NCBI GenBank assembly: GCA_030039515.1
Contig: JASHVT010000093.1
Span: forward strand, 1-5,975
Length of the DNA stretch: 5,975 bases
DNA from: Nitrososphaerales archaeon
GTDB lineage: Archaea > Thermoproteota > Nitrososphaeria > Nitrososphaerales > Gagatemarchaeaceae
Direction of reading: 5' to 3'
Shown here in pieces: positions 1 through 5,401 of this stretch. Position numbers and translations under genes: made by a program. Within the stretch, counting starts at the first letter, position 1. Each line of letters begins with the position of its first letter. The notes below the pieces were generated by a model, which was not told the origin of the DNA, made no database searches, and saw nothing but the letters and a program-made list of their open reading frames with translations.

Positions 1-567
1 GAGGGAGCCGGACTGTCTTCCTTGGCCGGCTCGAGATACTCGCGGCTGACTCCCGCTGAAAGGAAGAGGGTCGGCCTGGCGCTGGCGTTCTCGGGCAGTC
101 CCGAGACGGTCCTCCTTGACGAGCCGACGGCGGGGCTCGACGGCGGGGCCAGACCTGGCATCTGGGATGCAGTCAAGGGCCTCTCGAGAGAGAAGACGAC
201 CCTGGTGGCTACTAGCTCTTGTGACGAGGCGGTGAGTCTCGGTGCCCGGATCTGCGTAATGGTCCGCGGCGTCATTGTCGCGGCCGACACTCCGGCCAAC
301 CTGGTCGCATCCTTCGGAAAGGGAAAGGCGGTCGTGTTCAAAGATGGTGGCGAGACGGCTTTCGGAACCCTCCGCAGGTTCTTCGAGGGAGTGGCGATGG
401 ACGGCAGAGACGTGCTCCTACCCTTCGAGAACATCCGCGACTTGGAGGTCGCCCTGCGGGAGTTGGTCGGACGGGGGGTCCAGCCAGACATCACGATGGA
501 AGTCCCATCGCTGAAGTCTGTACTAATGACACTGATGGGGGGCCCCTCTGAGAGGGCCGAGGCGTGA
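1..567 (+). CDS. ABC transporter ATP-binding protein, C-terminal part (5'-truncated by window edge)
   Basis: Open from base 1 in frame 1 to TGA 565-567, 188 visible residues; the Walker A half lies outside the window. An intact Walker B and D-loop read VLLDEPTAGLD (about 109-141), followed by a switch region and the ICVMVRGVIVAADTP strand typical of multidrug/ABC-2 exporter ATPases. The C-terminal accessory domain ends in PSLKSVLMTLMG, like the 'sLEdvFl.LtG' tail of the DrrA/CcmA/NatA type. Two motifs are off: the signature LSGGQ is LTPAE (46-60), and the H-loop histidine is replaced by Ser (codon 214-216 in ATSSCDEA). The protein should act at the cytoplasmic face with the permease encoded next, with which it overlaps. 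The substrate is unknown. The family is clear; whether the protein hydrolyses ATP normally is doubtful. TTG at 22 is only an internal codon, not a real start. Confidence 0.88.
   Translation, partial: EGAGLSSLAGSRYSRLTPAERKRVGLALAFSGSPETVLLDEPTAGLDGGARPGIWDAVKGLSREKTTLVATSSCDEAVSLGARICVMVRGVIVAADTPANLVASFGKGKAVVFKDGGETAFGTLRRFFEGVAMDGRDVLLPFENIRDLEVALRELVGRGVQPDITMEVPSLKSVLMTLMGGPSERAEA
541..558 (+). promoter_or_regulatory. GC-rich hairpin covering the permease ribosome site
   Basis: The sequence GGCCCCTCTGAGAGGGCC can fold into a 7-bp stem with one bulged C and a 3-nt loop (TGA). The 3' arm includes GAGGG (552-556), the ribosome site 7 nt before the permease GTG at 564. The hairpin lies inside the last codons of the ATPase gene, so ribosomes finishing that gene would melt it; this fits translational coupling of the pair. 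The fold is visible, but such stems also arise by chance in GC-rich DNA. Confidence 0.35.
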
Positions 568-1289
568 AGTCGCTCGTCCTGCTGAGGGCCCTCCTCCTGG
601 ACTGGGTCAGGAACGGAAGCAACTTGCTCCTCTACCTCCTGTTCCTTGTATCAGCCGTCTATCTAGGAGCAGTGGGGCTGACATTCGCAAGCGACGGGCT
701 CCCTGGCCTCAGCGGCTATTTTGTACCAGGACTGATGGCCGTCTTCGTCATGGTCAACGGGCTCGTCATACTCCCCAGGGCGCTGACAGAGATGAGGGGA
801 AGCGGCCTTTTGGAGAGGATCGCAGCCACATCGGTGAGCAAGTCTGTCTGGCTGTTGTGCCTCATGACCGTCCAGATCGTCACCTCGCTCGTCCTCTGCG
901 CACTGATACTCGTAGTCGGCATCCTCCCCTTCGGGGGTCCGTTGCGCTTCAGCGCCTATTGGCCGCTCCTGGTTGCGATGGGCTGCATCCCTTTCTCAGG
1001 CTTAGGGACTCTAATCGCCAACCTCGCGGAGAGGCGATTCTCGCCAAGCAAGGTGAGCGTAGCCGTGGCCTTCCTCATGGCGCTCTTCTCAGGCAGTTTC
1101 TGGCCTCCAACAGGCTCCATATACCTACAGGACCTCTCTCTAGTCCTCCCCCTGACCTACTTGGAAAATGGACTGAGGGCCTCCACCAGCACCGGGGACT
1201 TCTCGACCGCTACGTTCGACGCCGTGGTCATAGCCACTCTTGGTGTAGCATTCTTCGGTCTTGCCTGGGCCTCCACGAAGTGGGACTAG
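564..1289 (+). CDS. ABC-2 type transporter permease
   Basis: The product is 241 aa, starting at GTG 564 inside the ATPase stop (GTGA overlap), which indicates translational coupling and an operon. About six hydrophobic segments are visible, near residues 20-41, 52-72, 96-121, 130-155, 164-181 and 217-236. An amphipathic stretch TEMRGSGLLERIAATSVS (75-92) matches the 'rERe.GTle.l.atPvs' coupling region of ABC-2 permeases. The segment from FSGSFWPP (175-182) to LPLTYLENGLRA (195-206) matches the family's 'FSGvffP...lPltya.dalR' signature near the fifth/sixth helices. Length is normal for a DrrB/NatB-like membrane subunit. It would form an exporter dimer in the cytoplasmic membrane with the upstream ATPase; the cargo (drug, lipid, ion or polysaccharide) cannot be read from sequence. 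A GAGGG ribosome site lies 7 nt upstream. Confidence 0.9.
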   Translation: MKSLVLLRALLLDWVRNGSNLLLYLLFLVSAVYLGAVGLTFASDGLPGLSGYFVPGLMAVFVMVNGLVILPRALTEMRGSGLLERIAATSVSKSVWLLCLMTVQIVTSLVLCALILVVGILPFGGPLRFSAYWPLLVAMGCIPFSGLGTLIANLAERRFSPSKVSVAVAFLMALFSGSFWPPTGSIYLQDLSLVLPLTYLENGLRASTSTGDFSTATFDAVVIATLGVAFFGLAWASTKWD

Positions 1290-1310
1290 TGGACCGTCGG
1301 AGAAGGCCGG

Positions 1311-1317
1311 TTTATAC
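1311..1317 (+). promoter_or_regulatory. TATA box of purD
   Basis: TTTATAC stands out in a GC-rich gap between the permease stop (1289) and the purD ATG (1343). Its centre is 29 nt upstream of the A of ATG, so transcription starting about 26-30 nt after the box would begin at or next to the start codon. No ribosome site precedes the ATG (local sequence CGCCCGCCTAG), which supports a leaderless mRNA. Confidence 0.7.
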
Positions 1318-1342
1318 GCCAGGCAGCCTGTCGCCCGCCTAG

Positions 1343-2728
1343 ATGGACAGGGTCGGAGTCCTGGTGGTCTCGAAGTGCCTGAGCTCTCCTGCCATCGTCG
1401 ACGCGCTCCAGCGAAGTGATCGATACACCCCCGAGTTCTACGTAGTCGAGAAGCAACGGAACCCCTTCAACGTCCGGCACGCCAAGCGCCACGCCGTGGT
1501 GCCCGACCTGAATCTGAGGGACGTGACCAGGTTCGCGGCCCAGTTCAAGGAGCGAATCTCCTTCGGGTTGACCGACACCGAGGACTTCGTCGTCGCAGGA
1601 GGAAGGGACTTGGTAGAGCGCGATACCGGGGTACCGATGATCTGCGTGACGAAGAAGTTCGCAGTCGAACAGAGCAAGGCCGGCCAGCGCCAGCTGTTCA
1701 GCGCCACATTCGAGGAAGCGAACCCGGCCTTCAAGGTGTTCGACCCTCGCGACTATCCCAACGTCGACGACGCAGTCTCCGAGCTCAAGAAGACCGCATC
1801 AAGGCTGGGCCGCGCAGTGATCAAGCCCGACGCTCCGGCGCGGGGTGCAGGCGTAGGGGTCTGGGGGAGCGACTTCAAGACCGAGAAGGAGATGGCCTCG
1901 TTCTTCCTCAACCTGCTCTCGAAGGGCCGCGTCGTGGTGGAAGAAAAGATAGAGGGCGAGGAGTCGAGCTTCCACGCGTTCAGCGACGGGAGGCACTTCG
2001 TTCCTACTCCGCTCACGCGCGACTACAAGAGGGCGCTCGACGGCAACTTGGGCAGGCTGACCGGCGGCATGGGCAGCTACAGGGGGCGCGCGAACCACCT
2101 CCCGTTCCTGCGCGAGAGTGACTGGGCGCGGCTCGCAAGTTCGGAAGAGTCCGCCTTCCGACGGTGGAAAGGGCGCGGAAGCGAACCAGGCCTCCGCGGG
2201 ATCGTCCTCTATGACGCCGTCATGCACACCGGCAAGGGCTTCAAGATCCTCGAAAGAAACAGCAGGGGAGGAAACACCGAGTCGGTCAATCTCCTGGCGA
2301 CCATGGAGGACGACTTCGTCGATGTCTGTTTCAGGATCCTCAGCACGTCGCTGAAGGGCATTAGATTCAGGCCCGTCTCGTCCGTCGTCACCTGCGCCGT
2401 GCCGTACTCGTACACTACAGGACAGCAACCCGGAGAGACGGGCGGCATCGTCAGCATGGGCGCGGCTGACAGGAGGGCGCGCGCAGCGGCGTGGAAGGCG
2501 AAGGTCTTTCCGATGGACGTCAACCTCGTGGGAAAGACGTGCAGGCTGGGCACCTCCCGTTCCGTGGCGGCGGTGGGCGTGGCGGGGACGCTGGAGCGGG
2601 CCCGCGACCTGTCGCTCATGGTCGCCTCTGCCCTCGTAGGGCCCCTTAGCTGGCGCAAAGACATCGCCGCGGAGGCCGACGTCGAAAGGTCGCGCAGGCA
2701 TCTTGAGGCCCTGCGAGCCGGAGGCTAG
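1343..2728 (+). CDS. purD: Phosphoribosylamine-glycine ligase (GAR synthetase), divergent
   Basis: The 461-aa ATP-grasp protein is slightly longer than the usual ~430. It joins 5-phosphoribosylamine and glycine with ATP to give GAR, the second step of purine synthesis, in the cytoplasm. Matches in order: a GVPMICVTKKFAVEQSKA segment (96-113) like the 'G..vfGPskaaA.lE.SKa' stretch; ATP-grasp strand RAVIKPDAPARGAGVGVW (157-174); VVVEEKIEGEESSFHAFSDG (197-216); DYKRALDGNLGRLTGGMGSY (227-246), equal to 'DhKra.dgD.GpNTGGMGaY'; GIVLYDAVM; and ERNSRGGNTES (304-314), keeping the metal-binding Glu and Asn of 'EFNvRFGDPEt'. The C-terminal lid shows SRSVAAVGVAGTLERAR and WRKDIA, like 'GRVLaVtg.G.tleeAr' and 'yRkDIg'. 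Oddities: the N-terminal 'GxGGREHA' loop is missing and FGDPE is GGNTE. The start is ATG 1343, leaderless. Context with purH and purSQL supports the role; a related ATP-grasp ligase with altered specificity is possible but less likely. Confidence 0.83.
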   Translation: MDRVGVLVVSKCLSSPAIVDALQRSDRYTPEFYVVEKQRNPFNVRHAKRHAVVPDLNLRDVTRFAAQFKERISFGLTDTEDFVVAGGRDLVERDTGVPMICVTKKFAVEQSKAGQRQLFSATFEEANPAFKVFDPRDYPNVDDAVSELKKTASRLGRAVIKPDAPARGAGVGVWGSDFKTEKEMASFFLNLLSKGRVVVEEKIEGEESSFHAFSDGRHFVPTPLTRDYKRALDGNLGRLTGGMGSYRGRANHLPFLRESDWARLASSEESAFRRWKGRGSEPGLRGIVLYDAVMHTGKGFKILERNSRGGNTESVNLLATMEDDFVDVCFRILSTSLKGIRFRPVSSVVTCAVPYSYTTGQQPGETGGIVSMGAADRRARAAAWKAKVFPMDVNLVGKTCRLGTSRSVAAVGVAGTLERARDLSLMVASALVGPLSWRKDIAAEADVERSRRHLEALRAGG

Positions 2729-2729
2729 G

Positions 2730-4328
2730 TCAGTGCTTGAACGCCCGCGTCTGCGTGAAGACCATCGCCATCCCGTGCTCGTCGCACGCGTGAATCGACG
2801 CCGAGTCGTTGGCGGAGCCACCCGGCTGGATCACGGAGCTGACGCCGGCCACGGCGAGCAGGTCGACGCTGTCCCTGAAGGGGAAGAACCCGTCCGAGGC
2901 ACAGACGGCTCCCCTCGCTCTCTCCCCCGCGTTGTCGAGCGCGATCTTCACCGCGCCGTTCCGCTTTCTGAAGCTGCCCACGCCCAGCGTCCAGAACGCG
3001 ACGAGCCGTCCCCCCTCCACCGAGCCGTCCGCAATCACGATGCCATTGGACTGCACCCTCCGCACGACCTCCCACGCGGCGAGCAGCTTCGTCAGGGCGT
3101 CCCGGTCAGGTTTCGCCTTTGTGGGGAACGTGAGGAGGGTCGCGTCAAGTTTGCGTCGATAGTCCGCAGCGTCCTGGACGAGGACGGCGCCCTCTATCAC
3201 CTTGATGTCGTACGGATAGTCAGGTCTGGAGTCCGCCTGGATGACCCTGATCTTCTTCTTCTGTTTGCTCTCCAGGATGGAGACGGCCTCGTCGGAGAAC
3301 GCGGGCGCTATGACTATCTCTGTGTACACCGAGCCGTCATCGGTTCCCTCGTTCCTCCCGATCAGCTTCGCCGCTTGGGCGTCCACCGCCCTGTTCGACA
3401 CGACCGTGCCCCCGAAGTCCGCCTCGGGGTCGCACGAGTGGGCTAGCCTGTAGGCTTCAGCCACCGTAGGCCCCAGGGCGAAGCCGCTGATCTGCCCGTG
3501 CTTTACTGTCGCGACGGCCGGCCATTCGTCGTATCCCTCGACCATCTCGTATGCCCCGCCTATGTCGAGCAGGTTGTTGAAGGAGAGCACGTCTCCGGCT
3601 AGCTGCCTCCAGTCTGCCATGGTCTTCCACCCGTCGATCGAGTAGATCACGGCCTTCTGTCCTGGATTCTCACCATACTTCGCGTCCTTGTACTTCGAGG
3701 CCGAGACGGTCAGCCTCGCAGGGAGTTCGCTCCTGGTGGGTCTGAGCCTCCCGCTGACCAGAGAGTCGTACGATGCGGTGATGGAGAAGGCTTCCGCGGC
3801 CATAGCCCTCCTGAATTCCCGCGTCGTGGCTCCCTCGTGCCGCCTCAGCTCTGCGATGACTTCGGCATAGAGCCCGGGGGACGGAACGACCAGCACTCTG
3901 TCGAAGTTCTTCGACGCGCCCCTGACCATCGTGGGCCCGCCGATGTCTATCTTCTCCACGAGCTCCTCCTCAGTCGCGGATGGGTCCTCCGCTGCCTCTC
4001 GGAAGGGATAGAAGTTGCAGACTACCATGTCCAGAGGTCTGACGCCCATGGCTCTCAGCTCGGCCATGTGGCTGTCCGTCGCCTTCGCGAGAATGGCGGC
4101 ATGCAGCGGGGCGTGCAGCGTCTTCACCCGTCCATCCAGGGAAGTGGGGAGCTTGAGCTCGTCCTGGATGCTCTTCGCCTCCACCCCGGCTTCCCTCAGG
4201 GCAGAGAATGTGCCTCCTGACGCCAGGAGGTCGGCGCCGAATGACCTCACCACGCCTGCGAGCTCGGAGAGGCCTGACCTGTCCGATACGCTGAACAGCG
4301 CCGTCCTCACCTTCACCATGTCAGGCAT
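2730..4328 (-). CDS. purH: Bifunctional AICAR formyltransferase / IMP cyclohydrolase
   Basis: The 532-aa product performs the last two steps to IMP: formylation of AICAR to FAICAR, then ring closure. The N-terminal MGS-like cyclohydrolase domain (about 1-200) has SVSDRSGL, LLASGGT, LDGRVKTLHAPLHAAIL (64-80), NFYPF (105-109) and DIGGPTMVRGASKN (128-141), holding the Lys, Tyr and Asp expected in its active site. The transformylase half (about 210-532) has AKYGENPGQ (216-224), LSFNNLLDIGGA, catalytic Lys-His at 276-277 in VKHGQISGFA, DFGGTVVSNRAVD, EIVIAPAFS, SNGIV (427-431), ASDGFFPFRD, IQPGGS, and the family ending DEHGMAMVFT plus a terminal His. Length is normal. The NPHQ motif is NPGQ, and the glycine/glutamine loop near 447-456 is altered. 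ATG 4328 is chosen because it lies 29 nt from a TATA-like box; GTG 4337 and ATG 4319 are alternatives. It converges on purD with a one-base gap. The formyl donor may be a folate or an archaeal pterin; sequence does not tell. Confidence 0.95.
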   Translation of the reverse strand: MPDMVKVRTALFSVSDRSGLSELAGVVRSFGADLLASGGTFSALREAGVEAKSIQDELKLPTSLDGRVKTLHAPLHAAILAKATDSHMAELRAMGVRPLDMVVCNFYPFREAAEDPSATEEELVEKIDIGGPTMVRGASKNFDRVLVVPSPGLYAEVIAELRRHEGATTREFRRAMAAEAFSITASYDSLVSGRLRPTRSELPARLTVSASKYKDAKYGENPGQKAVIYSIDGWKTMADWRQLAGDVLSFNNLLDIGGAYEMVEGYDEWPAVATVKHGQISGFALGPTVAEAYRLAHSCDPEADFGGTVVSNRAVDAQAAKLIGRNEGTDDGSVYTEIVIAPAFSDEAVSILESKQKKKIRVIQADSRPDYPYDIKVIEGAVLVQDAADYRRKLDATLLTFPTKAKPDRDALTKLLAAWEVVRRVQSNGIVIADGSVEGGRLVAFWTLGVGSFRKRNGAVKIALDNAGERARGAVCASDGFFPFRDSVDLLAVAGVSSVIQPGGSANDSASIHACDEHGMAMVFTQTRAFKH

Positions 4329-4353
4329 CTTCGCCACGAGCGGCCGGGGGCGC

Positions 4354-4360
4354 TACTTAA
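4354..4360 (-). promoter_or_regulatory. Probable TATA box of purH
   Basis: Read on the minus strand this is TTAAGTA, centred 29 nt before the purH ATG at 4328, the same spacing as the purD box. It is weaker than the other two boxes. A second AT-rich candidate on the same strand (TGTTAATTTTCA, 4381-4392) would give a leader of about 28 nt. No ribosome site is obvious before 4328. Confidence 0.5.
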
Positions 4361-4410
4361 CAGACCGCCTTCACCTATGCTGAAAATTAACATGTCCATG
4401 GAAAGACCAA

Positions 4411-4418
4411 TTAAAATA
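4411..4418 (+). promoter_or_regulatory. TATA box of the purSQL operon
   Basis: TTAAAATA, preceded by purine-rich GAAAGACCAA as a possible BRE, is the most TATA-like site in the window. Its centre lies 28-29 nt upstream of GTG 4443. It falls within the reading frame that would extend PurS to ATG 4377, and this argues that the extension is promoter DNA, not coding DNA. Confidence 0.7.
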
Positions 4419-4442
4419 GCCGCGCAAAACCTGCGAAAAATT

Positions 4443-4697
4443 GTGCCCAGGCTCTTCGAGGTCAGCGTCGTCATCTCGAACAAGGCAGGGGCGAACGACC
4501 CGGAGGGGGAGACGATCTTCAGAGATCTTGTGGCGAAGTCGGGCTTTCAGCAGGTAAAGAGGATCCGCAGCGGGAAGTGTCTGAGCGTCAGCGTCGAGGC
4601 CAGAGACGGGGAAAGCGCACGCAGGCTGGTCACGAAGATGTGCGACGAGCTCAGGATCTACAATCCGGCCGCCCATTCGATAAGAATAGAGGTGTAA
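4443..4697 (+). CDS. purS: FGAM synthetase subunit PurS
   Basis: From GTG 4443 the product is 84 aa, the usual size of PurS. It is the small structural subunit of the three-part phosphoribosylformylglycinamidine synthetase, bridging PurQ and PurL. The core shows FEVSVVISNKAGANDPEGET (5-24), matching the family's 'V.V..K.gvlDPqG.ai', then GFQQVKRIRSGKCLSV (34-49), like 'lGf..V..vr.GK.i.l', and a C-terminal helix and strand CDELRIYNPAAHSIRIEV. The frame stays open back to ATG 4377, but those 22 codons have 12 A/T-ending third positions against 1 in the first 22 codons after 4443. They also contain the TATA box and would add an N-terminal tail not seen in the family. The message is likely leaderless with a GTG start. 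The stop is 5 nt before the proposed purQ start. Confidence 0.9.
   Translation: MPRLFEVSVVISNKAGANDPEGETIFRDLVAKSGFQQVKRIRSGKCLSVSVEARDGESARRLVTKMCDELRIYNPAAHSIRIEV
4689..4694 (+). promoter_or_regulatory. Ribosome binding site of purQ
   Basis: GAGGTG, a good match to the archaeal anti-Shine-Dalgarno sequence, lies within the last codons of purS. It ends 8 nt before ATT 4703. Its position decides the purQ start: it is badly placed for GTG 4577 or GTG 4640 (both upstream of it) and far (26 nt) from GTG 4721. Confidence 0.6.
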
Positions 4698-4702
4698 GAG
4701 GC

Positions 4703-5395
4703 ATTTCCAAGGTCGCGGTCGTGAGGTTCCCCGGGAGCAACTGCGACCTGGACGCCGTCCGTGCCTTGGGGGCTATCAAGGGAGTCCGCGCCAGACTTGT
4801 CTGGCACGAAGACGGCCCGTCAGATGACTACGACGCGGTGGTGCTACCCGGCGGGTTTTCGTTCGGCGACTACCTGCGGGCCGGGGCGATTGCAGCGCGC
4901 AGTCCTGCCATCGGGCGCATCAGGCGCCTCGCGGAGAGAGGGACCCCGGTTCTGGGGATCTGCAACGGCTTCCAGACGCTGATCGAGGCGGGCCTGCTGC
5001 CCGGGGCGCTCCTTCGCAACTCCTCCCTGAGGTTCGTCTGCAGGTGGGTGGCGGTCAGGGTCGAGAACGACAGGACGCCCTTCACGCGCCAGCTGAAGAA
5101 GGGCGATGTCCTGAGGATCCCCATCGCCCACAACGAAGGAAGGTTCTACGCGCCAGCCCGAGACCTGAGGCGTATCACGGCAGAGGGGAATGTCGCGTTC
5201 AGGTACTGCGACATGGACGGCCGAGCGTCGGCCTCGTCCAATCCGACAGGGACCTTGGACAACATAGCCGGGATATGCAACAGGGAAGGGAACGTCCTCG
5301 GGCTGATGCCTCATCCCGAGAGGGCGGCGGACGGAACGCTGAGCCCATTCGCCACGTCCGACGGAGCCAGGATACTACGCTCGATGGTGAGCTGA
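4703..5395 (+). CDS. purQ: FGAM synthetase glutaminase subunit PurQ (probable ATT start)
   Basis: The 230-aa class I glutamine amidotransferase hydrolyses glutamine and passes ammonia to PurL in the PurSQL complex. Visible motifs: KVAVVRFPGSNCD at the N-terminus, the family's opening strand; YDAVVLPGGFSFGDYLRAGAIAA (about 43-65); nucleophile Cys87 in PVLGICNGFQ; GLLPGALLRNSSLRF; PIAHNEGRFY (140-149); NPTGTLDNIAGICN; and catalytic His204 and Glu206 in GLMPHPERA. Length is normal. No ATG, GTG or TTG occurs where the family starts. ATT 4703 lies there, two codons before KVAVVRFPG, with GAGGTG 8 nt upstream. The in-frame GTGs at 4577 and 4640 would add a tail read out of frame through purS, and GTG 4721 would remove the first strand. 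The function is certain; the start is inferred. It lies 5 nt after purS and 6 nt before purL. Confidence 0.92.
   Translation: MSKVAVVRFPGSNCDLDAVRALGAIKGVRARLVWHEDGPSDDYDAVVLPGGFSFGDYLRAGAIAARSPAIGRIRRLAERGTPVLGICNGFQTLIEAGLLPGALLRNSSLRFVCRWVAVRVENDRTPFTRQLKKGDVLRIPIAHNEGRFYAPARDLRRITAEGNVAFRYCDMDGRASASSNPTGTLDNIAGICNREGNVLGLMPHPERAADGTLSPFATSDGARILRSMVS
5386..5390 (+). promoter_or_regulatory. Ribosome binding site of purL
   Basis: GGTGA within the last codons of purQ ends 11 nt before TTG 5402. It is a modest match at slightly long spacing, but no better site precedes the purL N-terminus. Confidence 0.4.
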
Positions 5396-5401
5396 GCCAA
5401 C

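Noticed and set aside
857..1342. A + strand frame overlapping the permease end and the purD promoter
   Set aside because: It is out of frame with the permease, whose membrane helices and family motifs are clear; the translation is Arg/Pro/Ser-rich and it crosses the TATA box.
1799..2821. A 340-codon open frame on the minus strand across purD and into purH
   Set aside because: It is antisense to well-matched PurD coding sequence, has Arg/Ala/Pro-rich low-quality translation and no recognisable domain. Long antisense frames are expected in GC-rich genes.
2703..3446. A 247-codon + strand frame opposite purH
   Set aside because: It lies over conserved PurH codons and its translation is Arg/His/Pro-rich with no family match.
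4391..4400. CATGTCCATG as a possible palindromic operator
   Set aside because: It is only two copies of the self-complementary CATG spaced by 2 nt; the whole is not a perfect dyad and is too short to support.
4577..4702. An N-terminal extension of PurQ from GTG 4577 or 4640
   Set aside because: The segment is purS read in another frame, lies upstream of the ribosome site, and would place about 21-42 extra residues before the conserved PurQ N-terminus.
4844..5314. Minus-strand frames opposite purQ
   Set aside because: They are shadows of PurQ coding sequence with no ribosome site, promoter or recognisable motif.
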